From positions 1 through 41,637 of the forward strand of contig CAMWIJ010000020.1 of the NCBI GenBank assembly GCA_947174275.1: a DNA stretch of 41,637 nucleotides. Reading direction: 5' to 3'. The notes under the pieces are model-generated. The model did no database searches and was not told where the DNA came from. It worked only from the letters and a program-made list of their open reading frames with translations. Positions 6,912 to 16,057 of the stretch are shown here, piece after piece (the first letter of the stretch is position 1; each line of letters opens with the position of its first letter). This DNA comes from an uncultured Muribaculaceae bacterium. Lineage in GTDB: Bacteria; Bacteroidota; Bacteroidia; Bacteroidales; Muribaculaceae. The position numbers and the translations under genes were made by a program.

Positions 6912-8837
6912 ATGACAGAGCATGGCTTTTTTAGAGTAGCGGCGGGAGTGCCGTCGGTGAATGTTGCAGACTGCAAGGGGAATGCTGAGGCTATTCTTGC
7001 CGTTGCGGCCGAGGCTGCGCGCAAGGGTGCCGAGGTGGTTGTGACGCCGGAGATGTCGGTGACGGCATATACGTGCGGCGATCTTTTTCACAATGCGGTT
7101 ATGGCGGAGGGTGTGGCCAGTGCGGTTGACTTTCTGGCGCGGGGCAGCGAGGCTCTCGGGATAGCGCTTGTGGTTGGAGTGCCGGTGACGAAATGCGGGT
7201 GTCAGTATAACTGTGCGGCGGTGATAGCCGGCGGCCGCGTTGTGGCTGTGATACCGAAGTCATATCTGCCGAATTACAATGAGTTTTATGAGCGGCGCTG
7301 GTGGCATCCGGCCGACGGGTCGCTCTCTACGGTGAGCGTGGGCAGTTTTGACGATGTGCCTTTCGGTTGCGACCAGTTGATTGAAATCAACGGGGTGAAG
7401 GTGGGGATTGAGCTGTGCGAGGATCTGTGGACGGCTATTCCGCCGTCGTCGCGTCATTCGCTTGCCGGAGCGGAGGTGATGCTCAATCTTTCGGCATCTG
7501 ACGATGTGGCCGGCAAGTATGCCTATCTTCGCGGGCTTGTCGCCCAGCAGTCGGCGCGGTGTATGGCGGCATACGTCTATGCGGGTGCCGGTTACGGCGA
7601 GTCGTCGACCGATCTGGTGTTTGACGGCAAGGCTATAATTGCGGAAAACGGCCGTATACTCCGCGAGGGGGTGAGATGGCAGTCAGAGCCTCAGCTTGTG
7701 GTTGCCGACGTTGATATCGAAGCGTTGCGCCGCGACCGCATGCACACTACGACATGGGGAGACACGGCGGCACGCGAGGTGAATGCTCATTATAATATAG
7801 TCAAAGTCGCGGCGCGAACAGATGCTGCCGGCGATACGCTGCTGCGCGATGTCGATCCGATGCCGTTTGTGCCTGCCGGTGACGATGATATGGAGGCGCG
7901 CTGCAATGAGATCACCAACATACAGGTGGCGGGGCTGGCCCGGCGTCTCGATGCCACCCGCACGAAGCATCTTGTGGTGGGTATATCGGGAGGTCTTGAC
8001 TCCACGCTGGCTCTGCTTATCGCGGTAAGAACCTACGATCGTCTCGGTCTTGACCGAAAGGGGATCGTGGGGGTTACGATGCCCGGGTTCGGGACAACGG
8101 GGCGCACGTATAACAATGCTCTGACTCTGATGCGCGCGCTCGGCATCACTATGCGCGAGATACCGATTGCCGATGCTGTAAATCTGCATTTCCGCGATAT
8201 AGGTCATGACCCGTCGGTGACCGATGTGACATACGAGAATTCGCAGGCCCGCGAGCGCACGCAGATACTTATGGACATCGCCAACCAGACGGGCGGCATG
8301 GTGCTCGGCACCGGTGATCTCTCTGAGCTTGCCTTGGGCTGGGCTACCTATAACGGCGACCACATGTCGATGTATGGGGTGAATGCCGGAGTGCCTAAGA
8401 CGCTGGTGCGGCATCTTGTGAAATATTTTGTCGCTATCACTGACAGCGATGAGGCGCGCACGGCGCTTGCCGATATCATCGACACTCCGATAAGTCCGGA
8501 GTTGACTCCGGCCGCTGCCGACGGGACTATAGCGCAGCGAACTGAAGATCTTGTCGGGCCGTATGAGCTTCACGATTTCTTCCTTTATTACACGCTTCGC
8601 TATGGATTTACGCCGGCTAAGATTGAGTATCTCGCCTGCCGTGCATTCCCCGGGCGTGAGGAAGAGATAAAGAAATGGATAAAGGTGTTTTTCCGCCGTT
8701 TCTTCAACCAGCAGTTCAAGCGGTCGTGTCTGCCCGACGGGCCGAAAGTGGGCAGCGTGTGTCTGTCGCCGCGCGGCGACTGGCGCATGCCGTCAGACGC
8801 GTCATCGTCGATGTGGCTCAACGGTCCGCGCGTGTGA
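6912..8837 (+). CDS. nadE: Glutamine-dependent NAD(+) synthetase
   Basis: NadE makes NAD from deamido-NAD, ATP and glutamine in the last step of NAD synthesis. The two-domain protein has 641 residues from this start. The N-terminal nitrilase-type glutaminase shows its Glu-Lys-Cys triad in VVTPEMSVTAYTCGDLF (Glu near 46), IPKSYLPNYNEFYERRWW (Lys near 115) and VGIELCEDLW (Cys near 167). The C-terminal synthetase carries the PP-loop VGISGGLDSTLALL near 357 and GTGDLSELALGW near 467. A longer reading starts at 6816, but the extra 32 residues are not family-like and overlap the probable promoter (TAATTTCG near 6820). The gene is convergent with the DUF3244 operon. Confidence 0.93.
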   Translation: MTEHGFFRVAAGVPSVNVADCKGNAEAILAVAAEAARKGAEVVVTPEMSVTAYTCGDLFHNAVMAEGVASAVDFLARGSEALGIALVVGVPVTKCGCQYNCAAVIAGGRVVAVIPKSYLPNYNEFYERRWWHPADGSLSTVSVGSFDDVPFGCDQLIEINGVKVGIELCEDLWTAIPPSSRHSLAGAEVMLNLSASDDVAGKYAYLRGLVAQQSARCMAAYVYAGAGYGESSTDLVFDGKAIIAENGRILREGVRWQSEPQLVVADVDIEALRRDRMHTTTWGDTAAREVNAHYNIVKVAARTDAAGDTLLRDVDPMPFVPAGDDDMEARCNEITNIQVAGLARRLDATRTKHLVVGISGGLDSTLALLIAVRTYDRLGLDRKGIVGVTMPGFGTTGRTYNNALTLMRALGITMREIPIADAVNLHFRDIGHDPSVTDVTYENSQARERTQILMDIANQTGGMVLGTGDLSELALGWATYNGDHMSMYGVNAGVPKTLVRHLVKYFVAITDSDEARTALADIIDTPISPELTPAAADGTIAQRTEDLVGPYELHDFFLYYTLRYGFTPAKIEYLACRAFPGREEEIKKWIKVFFRRFFNQQFKRSCLPDGPKVGSVCLSPRGDWRMPSDASSSMWLNGPRV

Positions 8838-8869
8838 CGTGACCCGCAGCCAATGTAGATATTGCAGTT

Positions 8870-8909
8870 ATCCCCGCAAGTCGGAGCGTAGTGTCCGGAT
8901 TGCGGGGAT
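8870..8909. terminator. Hairpin between nadE and the convergent secreted-protein operon
   Basis: ATCCCCGCAA (8870-8879) pairs perfectly with TTGCGGGGAT (8900-8909), and an inner TCGGA/TCCGGA step can extend it. It sits 32 bases past nadE and 43 bases past the end of the opposing operon, a position suited to a shared terminator, although the T-tracts are weak. Confidence 0.5.
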
Positions 8910-8952
8910 TTGAAATTGAAATTCGGAAAAAGCACAAAATCACAACGGTTTC

Positions 8953-10989
8953 TTATCTCGCAAATTTGAATGTCGCGATTTGGTTTGCCCCTTGTTGTAA
9001 TGATAGGACATATATGCCCTTACGCAGATCGCTGACGTCAATTTGGTTAGTGTCTAATGAATGATTTATATTAAGACACTCTGTTGATGTAATGCTTTTT
9101 ATAGTATATGATAAATTTTCCGAGGCTATATTGTAGTCAGTAAGTCCGTCAAATGAAATTGTATTACCTGTTTTATTGATTGAAATGCGAGAGGTCGGAT
9201 AACCTATTGCCGGGATTACGATTGTGTTACTCCGCTTATAGCCATTGTCATTGTAGCATATTACAGTCAACGTGGTCGCGCACTCTCTGTCAAGATTAGC
9301 GATAAAATAGCCTTTGCGGAAGTCTTTCACCTCATATTGGAAAGGTAATTCTTCGCCTTCGTCGAGTTGTTCGACAAACACCCGGGTAGTTCCTTCAAGA
9401 TTGGAAATGCCAACTTTCACATCAATAAACCAGTCATCATCAGAAAGCGTCGTTAGCCCGTTGCTTTTAGTTGCAATATCAGGAGTATATTTTATTAGAG
9501 CTTTCTGTGGAGTAAAATCTCGAGTGAAGTATTTGGTTTTATAATCATAACATGTAGAATTAAAGGTAAATAAATTTTCCTTGCATTCTGTTAGACGATA
9601 TCTTAGCCCTCCGGTCGTTCCTCTGGCATATTCAGACTCATCAAAATTGAGAACCAAATCTTCGATGTTAACAGAAACCGGTTCGTTTCCGGAATACGGT
9701 ACTTTATAAACACAGTCCCATGACCCGTCTTTTTTCATTACAGACAGCGAAAGTCCCATTATAACAGGTCCGTCAGGAGAGAAGCAATCATATTTTTTAC
9801 AATAATCAGTTATAGAAAGAGAAGATCTTTCCGGGGATTGTATAGGCTGAATTTCAGTTGAAGAATACTCAATTGTCTGATATTTTAAATCTTTTGATAG
9901 CTGTTTACTGAAACGAGCATTATCATTATCGTTAAATGTCAGAGTCACTGTTCCCTTATAAGGCAATACATCATCTGTGGTTCCTGTAGAAGAGGCACTT
10001 CCGGAGGCAGAACCTACAGTCGGCTCTCTGCGCCAGTCAAGCGCATCACAAAAAAGATCATTCCAGTTTTCACCTGACAGGTCTCTCATTATATAGCCTT
10101 TACCGAAATCGTATGTCAACAATTTTGAAATCGGTTTGTCATCAGGAATGAAGTACCGTAGAGAGTTGCCGTTAGACCAATTGGCCGGAGCATATAGCAA
10201 AAGAGTGTCGGGAGCATAACTTGAAAATTTATTCAGCGGAAGATTTAACGAACCCTTAGTCGCATTTGCGTATGCCTTGTATGGATCTGTTGTTCCCAAT
10301 GCCTTCATTACCAAGGACTCAAATGGCGTAAGTGCGCCTCCGTCAATTATTAATCTTTTGTTAATGACATCACCTGTGAATGAAGTGCCAAAACCAAGCC
10401 CGATGGCTATATCGCGAAGCGCAACTGTGACAAAATCATATTTGGTTGAACTGAGCTCTCCATCAAGAGAAAAGTCAAATTGATCAATAAGTCTATAATT
10501 ATATGTTATTGTGATATCGTTTTTGTCAAAGATTTCTGTGTCATATACGTAATCGTCGAATCGAGAGGAGTTCTTTCTATGATATTCTTGTAAAACAACT
10601 CCTTTTATCATTGATAACGGGTATGCATAGGTGTTATCGTTTATATCCTGACATTCAATGGTATTAAAGTTTATACGCGACAATATATTACCGTTCCCGA
10701 GTATTGTGCCTGTCTTTACTGTAATATGTATAGGAAGTGTCATAGGAAGAACCTCTTCCCATATTTTTACGGCATGTTCGAACGCACCCTGCATTTCAGC
10801 CGGAATTTCGCCTTCGTATGTGACTATAAACTTGGATCCGCTATCTACCTCCCTATAATCGGGCATCTCGATAAAAATATTCTTGAAAGCCTCGCTTGCA
10901 TAATTATCACTTGTGTTTGTGCCTATTTCTTGGGCAACTCCGGAGGCGCTCACCACTGCCAATAATCCACAAAGCAAATTCGTTTTCAT
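8953..10989 (-). CDS. Secreted protease-like protein with degenerate zinc motif and type IX-like tail
   Basis: This 678-residue protein has a signal peptide (MKTNLLCGLLAVVSASGVAQ). Residues 55-92 (AFEHAVKIWEEVLPMTLPIHITV) resemble the N-terminal part of a metzincin-like secreted protease family. The matching zinc-site region is VTVALRDIAIGLGF at 187-200, where an active member would read HExxHxLGF. Both histidines and the glutamate are replaced, so it is probably catalytically dead. The last ~75 residues (from about SRISINKTGNTISFDG to ATFKFAR) look like a type A sorting tail for the type IX system or an equivalent surface signal. It is the last gene of the DUF3244 operon; its start overlaps the previous stop by ATGA. 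The role is unknown. Confidence 0.75.
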   Translation of the reverse strand: MKTNLLCGLLAVVSASGVAQEIGTNTSDNYASEAFKNIFIEMPDYREVDSGSKFIVTYEGEIPAEMQGAFEHAVKIWEEVLPMTLPIHITVKTGTILGNGNILSRINFNTIECQDINDNTYAYPLSMIKGVVLQEYHRKNSSRFDDYVYDTEIFDKNDITITYNYRLIDQFDFSLDGELSSTKYDFVTVALRDIAIGLGFGTSFTGDVINKRLIIDGGALTPFESLVMKALGTTDPYKAYANATKGSLNLPLNKFSSYAPDTLLLYAPANWSNGNSLRYFIPDDKPISKLLTYDFGKGYIMRDLSGENWNDLFCDALDWRREPTVGSASGSASSTGTTDDVLPYKGTVTLTFNDNDNARFSKQLSKDLKYQTIEYSSTEIQPIQSPERSSLSITDYCKKYDCFSPDGPVIMGLSLSVMKKDGSWDCVYKVPYSGNEPVSVNIEDLVLNFDESEYARGTTGGLRYRLTECKENLFTFNSTCYDYKTKYFTRDFTPQKALIKYTPDIATKSNGLTTLSDDDWFIDVKVGISNLEGTTRVFVEQLDEGEELPFQYEVKDFRKGYFIANLDRECATTLTVICYNDNGYKRSNTIVIPAIGYPTSRISINKTGNTISFDGLTDYNIASENLSYTIKSITSTECLNINHSLDTNQIDVSDLRKGIYVLSLQQGANQIATFKFAR

Positions 10990-12008
10990 GATTTAAAGAT
11001 TTTGGTTTTATATATTTGAGACTTATATTGATAAACTATTATGTAAAAGCCATTGTGCAGGTCGGATAAGTCAACAGTGTCACAATTATCTGTTTTATGA
11101 CATAGTTGGCCGCTAAGGTCATAGATATGGATCTGATCTATTTGTGTATTGAATGTCAGTGTAGAATTGTTCCATTGATATGTTGGTGGCGCAATATCTA
11201 CAGATACGTCTCCGATGCCGGCTTCATTTTTCAATTCTTCAATTCGCTTAAGTATCATTTCATCTGTAATATAGGATGTTGTGCATATTGTATCACTATG
11301 AACTGCACCGAAGGAATTGATAGCGCTGACGAATACAAATTCACCCCAATCGGCATCATATCCCATTTTTGTCGACTCAGGGACATTGTATAAATGTCCG
11401 ACTAAGTGTTCAAAAAAATCAGGTAGTTCAAATAAGCATCCTTCAGATACATACATATTGAAGTAATTTGCATTTTCGGAATAAATATCAAAAGAAAAAT
11501 CTCCGTAAGGATAAATCATGTCATATTCCCAGTCCCAGTCGCAATAATTTGCTATAAAAATAACGTTTGATATAATCGGCCGAGAGGGTACCAATCCCCA
11601 TTTCAGATATATTTCATCCTTATTCTTGTCACTTGCTGTATACGTCACTTTTAACTGGAAAAAATCGCGATTCAGAGATTCGTTATATATTTTCTTTGCC
11701 TCACGCCGTGATATTTTTTTTATAGTTTCATCAAATGGAGTAATAACACATTGTCTATAATCGGTTATGATGAAAGGAATGTCGACATATTCATCTTTTT
11801 CATTTAAAATTGCGACATTCCAATCGCCATAGATGTTGTTATCAGTCAGCCGTATGGTTAAATCTGACAGAGATGTGAAATATGTTTCTGCATCATAAAA
11901 ACTGCCGTTCTGCTCAATTTGACGAGAGATAAGATTTCCGCCATATAAGTCACCGGCTGACATAAATATAATGCCAAGCAATAATATTTTTTTAAAAAGC
12001 ATACTCAT
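10986..12008 (-). CDS. Secreted protein with type IX-like C-terminal tail, function unknown
   Basis: This 340-residue exported protein has a hydrophobic signal segment (LFKKILLLGIIFMSAGDLYG) after a probable start at the first or third residue. The body has no domain I recognise; it is rich in Tyr, Asp and Asn and looks beta-rich, with a short helical segment (DEMILKRIEELKNEAGIG) near 240. The last ~70 residues end in IHIYDLSGQLCHK and LHNGFYIIVYQYKSQIYKTKIF, typical of the type A sorting tail of Bacteroidetes secreted proteins. Start and stop codons overlap by 4 bases with both neighbours, so the three secreted proteins should be made in coordinated amounts. Confidence 0.75.
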   Translation of the reverse strand: MSMLFKKILLLGIIFMSAGDLYGGNLISRQIEQNGSFYDAETYFTSLSDLTIRLTDNNIYGDWNVAILNEKDEYVDIPFIITDYRQCVITPFDETIKKISRREAKKIYNESLNRDFFQLKVTYTASDKNKDEIYLKWGLVPSRPIISNVIFIANYCDWDWEYDMIYPYGDFSFDIYSENANYFNMYVSEGCLFELPDFFEHLVGHLYNVPESTKMGYDADWGEFVFVSAINSFGAVHSDTICTTSYITDEMILKRIEELKNEAGIGDVSVDIAPPTYQWNNSTLTFNTQIDQIHIYDLSGQLCHKTDNCDTVDLSDLHNGFYIIVYQYKSQIYKTKIFKS

Positions 12009-13744
12009 TTATTGACGAATTTTAAGGTTTTAACAGATTGTCCGTTTATATGTCTGATGATTAGTATCCCTTTTTGAGGTATACTTTTGATCTCTGACAT
12101 ATCAGTGAAAACGCCGAGTTCTCTGCCCCAGGCGTCATAAACTTCAAATCGGCAGTCGTCGCTCCTGTCAATATTTATGGAATGAAAACCGGTAACAAGC
12201 GAATCATCTCTTAGTCCTGAATTATCAGACACAGCACCGTATGGCTCTAATTCGATTGTATAGATAGATTTGCCATATTCGTTTTCTGCCACAAAGTTAA
12301 TCCAGGCAAAAAATGGTGCAGTTATATGATCGGCCATTCCGTGGGCTATGTAAGGTTCGTTTATGACACTGTATTTAACTTTCGGGGCATATTCCTCCTC
12401 GACATAGATCTGAATTTTTCCCGCTCCACGATATTTGACTGTATAATATGCATTATATGAGTCGTAAGGAGCATTATCTTCAATCCGGTCAATAACAGCG
12501 TATTCAATCAATGGCTTTAATTCAAAATAGATTTTAAATGAAGCCTTCGCCTCAGCCCCGTCTATGGTGCATGTGAATTTTAATTGAGCCTCAATGTCTC
12601 CGTCAGAATTGATTTTATAGTCTTTTTCATTTTTGATGGATGGGGTGGTGCATGACAGATTATTATCGGGTAATTGCATTGATTGAGTCTTACCATTAGC
12701 AAGAGGTAATTCCAGCACCCATTTCGGATCACTGATAGACAAGTTCCCCTTGTTGATTCTGAATTTGTGGGAAGAATAGGCCGATGCAAGTCCGGTATCG
12801 TCAACATCATCACCAGCTATGCTTATTAGCACAGTTGCAGGAGCATCCCACCCCAAATCACGTAAAATTGCACGGGTGGCCTCATCGACATTCAATATAT
12901 AATCTCCTGTTGACAAATCCCCCTTCATCAATGAGTTCATATCTTTAATAAATACGAACGGAGGATTGTCTTTCGTATAGGGCGGTTCGGCCAACTGGTA
13001 TATGACTTTGCCGGTATTCAGCCAGAAAGTCTTGCCGGGACTTTCCACATATTCCTTAAGCTCTTGACTCGGCTTTCCTCTGTTCACACCGATAGAAGTC
13101 AATTTCTTGTTTGACGAATCCGATACCATACTGTCAAAAACAGAATGTAGCCTCTTGTCAGCAAAACTGTAATTGCCAGGGCTTTCTACCTGAACGCTTG
13201 AACCAAATCCCAAGATACGTGCAACTGCCCTCATAATTCCAAATGACAGATTCTTTTTATCGGATGATATATTATCACCAATATTGTAATCCCAATCCGT
13301 ATTGGAGTTGATGGTAATTATTCCATCAGGTGTATTCTGATCTCTGCCTGTCATGTTTTCAAGATATGCATATAAGGCAACAGGAAACATCAAGTCATCT
13401 TTTCGTTGATAGCGAACTGTTGTTTTAATATCTTCCTCTATATCTTCAAATCGAATTTCAATGAAGATTTCTGTATCTCCGATTATGCATGATTTCCATA
13501 CAGACATTGCATAATCTAAAGATTTAGATACCTGTTCCTCCAAATCGCTTTCTCCGGAAATTATTATAGAAGGAGCATGGCTGTTAACACGCTTTTCTTT
13601 AGATAAAGCAGGTATGCCGGAATACGAGTAATTATTATCTCTGAATGTATCGGAGAATGTCAGTTCAATATAGTCCTGAGCAAAAACCGGCAAGGCATTT
13701 ATGGAAATTATAAATGCCAATGATAAAAAGATTTTTTTAAGCAT
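12005..13744 (-). CDS. Secreted protease-like protein, paralogue of the 8953-10989 product
   Basis: This 579-residue exported protein has a signal peptide (MLKKIFLSLAFIISINALPVFAQ). It shares its layout with the product of 8953-10989: SLDYAMSVWKSCIIGDTEIFIEI near 75-97, GIITINSNTDWDYN near 141-154, then a zinc-site region GIMRAVARILGFGSS at 169-183 where HExxH is absent, and an ILRDLGWDAP motif near 300 of the kind that closes the catalytic domain in related families. The C-terminus (FEVYDAWGRELGVF...ILIIRHINGQSVKTLKFVNK) is a type A sorting-like tail. I infer an inactive protease paralogue, perhaps with a binding or structural role. It follows the DUF3244 gene by 39 bases. Confidence 0.75.
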   Translation of the reverse strand: MLKKIFLSLAFIISINALPVFAQDYIELTFSDTFRDNNYSYSGIPALSKEKRVNSHAPSIIISGESDLEEQVSKSLDYAMSVWKSCIIGDTEIFIEIRFEDIEEDIKTTVRYQRKDDLMFPVALYAYLENMTGRDQNTPDGIITINSNTDWDYNIGDNISSDKKNLSFGIMRAVARILGFGSSVQVESPGNYSFADKRLHSVFDSMVSDSSNKKLTSIGVNRGKPSQELKEYVESPGKTFWLNTGKVIYQLAEPPYTKDNPPFVFIKDMNSLMKGDLSTGDYILNVDEATRAILRDLGWDAPATVLISIAGDDVDDTGLASAYSSHKFRINKGNLSISDPKWVLELPLANGKTQSMQLPDNNLSCTTPSIKNEKDYKINSDGDIEAQLKFTCTIDGAEAKASFKIYFELKPLIEYAVIDRIEDNAPYDSYNAYYTVKYRGAGKIQIYVEEEYAPKVKYSVINEPYIAHGMADHITAPFFAWINFVAENEYGKSIYTIELEPYGAVSDNSGLRDDSLVTGFHSINIDRSDDCRFEVYDAWGRELGVFTDMSEIKSIPQKGILIIRHINGQSVKTLKFVNK

Positions 13745-13783
13745 CTCGATATAAATTGTAAAAGTCGGAATTACCTGTTGTTA

Positions 13784-14137
13784 TTATATTATGGTAGCTG
13801 TGCCATACCATCCTTCGCCTTGGATTAAAATAGTATATTCGCCCGATGATGCAAGTGTGAATACAGTATTGAGCGACGACGAATAATTCTCTAATATGCC
13901 TGATGCATTATATAAAAATACTTCAGCGGCGACAGACTCATCGCCGATTATTGTTATAGTATTTAAATCAGAGTTATAGTAGACCTCAACAGGTATGCGC
14001 ATCGGCGCTCTTTCCCATGTGTTTTTACTGGATGTCTGCTCTTTTTTATTAATAACTACAGAAACTCTTTCGTCATCAGCAAACGACGTTAATGTAGTTG
14101 CAAAAATCATAGCAATAATTAAAAATAGCTTTTTCAT
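13784..14137 (-). CDS. DUF3244 domain protein (small exported protein)
   Basis: This protein of about 117 residues has a clear signal peptide (MKKLFLIIAMIFATTLTSFA) followed by a beta-rich domain with the pattern VYYNSDLNTITIIG...AEVFLYNASGILE...GEYTILIQGEGWYGTATI, which I recognise as DUF3244, a small Bacteroidetes family related to the C-terminal sorting domains of secreted proteins. I start it at the second in-frame ATG (14137) because MKKL is the typical signal start. It is the first gene of the four-gene operon and lies directly after a good promoter. Confidence 0.8.
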   Translation of the reverse strand: MKKLFLIIAMIFATTLTSFADDERVSVVINKKEQTSSKNTWERAPMRIPVEVYYNSDLNTITIIGDESVAAEVFLYNASGILENYSSSLNTVFTLASSGEYTILIQGEGWYGTATII

Positions 14138-14166
14138 TGTCAAGAAATTTTAGTGGTTATTATTAG

Positions 14167-14198
14167 TAAAGTTAAGAATTTAAAAGTTTGCAAACAAA
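14167..14198 (-). promoter_or_regulatory. Promoter of the DUF3244 secreted-protein operon
   Basis: On the minus strand a -33 TTTG (14195-14198), a 20-base spacer and TAACTTTA (14167-14174, last base off consensus) precede the DUF3244 start by about 30 bases. Confidence 0.6.
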
Positions 14199-14201
14199 TA
14201 A

Positions 14202-14295
14202 AAAGTTTAACGGCGACATTTTTATATAGCTGAAACACAATGTGTTATAAAATGCGAAAAAGGCAAAGTTTAACGCGTAGCCAAAAAGTTTAACG
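14202..14295. repeat. Three direct copies of AAAGTTTAACG upstream of the secreted-protein promoter
   Basis: AAAGTTTAACG occurs at 14202-14212, 14265-14275 and 14285-14295. Starts are 63 and 20 bases apart, close to six and two turns of the helix, so all three would face the same side of the DNA. The block lies just upstream of the -33 box of the DUF3244 operon and directly after the TPR/HTH regulator gene. An activator-binding array is the simplest reading, inferred from position and phasing. Confidence 0.5.
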
Positions 14296-14322
14296 GTGTG
14301 GTCGCGTGACGTATTTTTTGCG

Positions 14323-16023
14323 TCAGGAAAATGATGTCAAGCTGCGTCGGATATATAGCCCTATATTAGTCTCGTGCTCGTCAATGCCGAGTTTCTTGCG
14401 AATTGAACTGCTTATATTGTAATGACGTTTAAGCTGCATATACTCTCCGACTTCTTTTCCTTTTAGTCCGATAGCATACAGACATACATATTTGATTTCA
14501 TCATCGGTAAGGCCGTAGGTTTCGAGGCTATTCATGAATGTGGGGTAGGATGCAGTAAGGGCTATGCGCGTGGAGTTGAGAAATTCTTCTTTATTTTTGC
14601 GTATGTATTCAATCCATTGAGTGTAGGCAGCGGCATGAGATTCATTGTCGGAGATTTCTTTTGCGAGGAGACTGTTAAGCATGTCAAGGCGCTGCTTTAT
14701 TACATTTTTAATAGGTGCATCAATTTTTTGCTGATTCTGCAACAATATTTTTAAGTTATTGCGTTCCTCCTCGAGTTGCGATTTCTCCGATCTCAGATTA
14801 TTAAGCTCAAGTTCGGCTGCCTGCTGTTCCAGTTTCAGTTTCAAATTCTCCTGTTCGGCCATCATACGTTTAGTGCGGATTTTGTAATACCGGTAAATAA
14901 TTATTCCGGAAACAATCATCAAGGCGATTATTGCGAACAGACTATAATTGATTAATTTATCCCTATTCTGTTTTTCAATCAGGTTTGATATTTCCAGCTG
15001 ATGTTTTTTTTCGGCAAACAGCAGATCATTAGAGAACATCCTGACGTGGAAACGTTCGGCGACGTTCATATATTTTTTATATGCGTTAAGTGCATTCTCC
15101 GGAAGTTGCGCGGTATCCAGTATATCTGATATCACGGCATAATATTTTAATGAATCAGAAGTGGTCGGAGCTATTTCTATATGTTCAAGCAGTGACAGCG
15201 CTGTATTAATATTTCCTTTGGTAGCATATCCTCTGGCAATATCGAGTTTTGTATCACTTGGTAAGTCGTATTGTTGTAGATCGCTTGCCAGTTTGAAGAA
15301 TTCATCAGCTGTCCCGTATTCGATTAAATACGAGAGATAATTACAATTGAAGAATTGCTCCATTTCCGGATTATTCTTAATAAGAGGCAAACAAATTTTG
15401 ACAATACTGTCGGCTTTTGACTTATTGTTGATGGTTACGATTGTGTTAAGCGCTTTGGCATAGCATCTGATTGCAGGGGGAAAATTCTTTGAATCAAGAT
15501 ATAAAGTCGCGGCTCTCAGATTGTTTTCAGCAAATTCGTCAATCTTATATTGCTTATGGTATAAAGCACCTTGTCCGACCAGCGTGCGGGCAAGAACCAG
15601 TGTGTCTGTCACACCTTCGATGTTGAGGGCTTCAATGCATGATGCCATTGCGTTGCCGTCGTCGCCGCGGTTGCGGTAGATACAGCTTTGGTAGTAGAGT
15701 GTGCGCAGTTTTTCATCGGGTGAGCCGTGTCTGAGATAGTAGTCAATGGCCGGCTGAAGCACGTCGAACGATGTGGTGTCGATGTAGTTTTTGTCGAGAG
15801 CCATCGACATAAGCAGTGCGTAGCGGGCGCGCTCCTCGTCGCCTCCGAGCCGCTGCCTGTCAATTGCCGACAAGATTGACAACGCTGAGTCGGGATTTGT
15901 TTCGATGAAATTTTCGGCATGGTTCATTTCGCTCCATGCCGCAGTCTTTTGGCGGCAGCCTGCCGGCACAACCGAAGCAACTGCCGCCGTGAGAGCAATG
16001 ATATATATGATAAGTCTTTTCAT
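14323..16023 (-). CDS. Membrane-anchored TPR protein with LuxR-like helix-turn-helix C-terminus
   Basis: This 566-residue protein resembles the Bacteroidetes TPR/membrane/HTH regulators. The N-terminus has a lipoprotein-like signal (VVPAGC, Cys23). Residues 35-325 are helical TPR-like repeats (for example YYQSCIYRNRGDDGNAMASCIEAL as a start near 110), then a transmembrane segment at 359-380 (SLFAIIALMIVSGIIIY), a coiled coil at about 385-432 rich in Gln, Glu and Leu, and a C-terminal helical domain from about 500 (YGLTDDEIKYVCLYAIGLKG) with the spacing of LuxR-type recognition helices. This predicts a periplasmic sensor with a cytosolic DNA-binding end. It ends the tamB-tsaD-GT2-cinA run, 34 bases after cinA, and lies next to the AAAGTTTAACG repeats, its most obvious possible target. 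Confidence 0.75.
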   Translation of the reverse strand: MKRLIIYIIALTAAVASVVPAGCRQKTAAWSEMNHAENFIETNPDSALSILSAIDRQRLGGDEERARYALLMSMALDKNYIDTTSFDVLQPAIDYYLRHGSPDEKLRTLYYQSCIYRNRGDDGNAMASCIEALNIEGVTDTLVLARTLVGQGALYHKQYKIDEFAENNLRAATLYLDSKNFPPAIRCYAKALNTIVTINNKSKADSIVKICLPLIKNNPEMEQFFNCNYLSYLIEYGTADEFFKLASDLQQYDLPSDTKLDIARGYATKGNINTALSLLEHIEIAPTTSDSLKYYAVISDILDTAQLPENALNAYKKYMNVAERFHVRMFSNDLLFAEKKHQLEISNLIEKQNRDKLINYSLFAIIALMIVSGIIIYRYYKIRTKRMMAEQENLKLKLEQQAAELELNNLRSEKSQLEEERNNLKILLQNQQKIDAPIKNVIKQRLDMLNSLLAKEISDNESHAAAYTQWIEYIRKNKEEFLNSTRIALTASYPTFMNSLETYGLTDDEIKYVCLYAIGLKGKEVGEYMQLKRHYNISSSIRKKLGIDEHETNIGLYIRRSLTSFS

Positions 16024-16057
16024 AGTCGGGTGTAAGATGGTCTACAGGTGTTAATGG

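Noticed and set aside
7683..8573. 296-codon minus-strand frame inside nadE
   Set aside because: It is an antisense frame of nadE with no motif; the opposite strand has full PP-loop and glutaminase signals.
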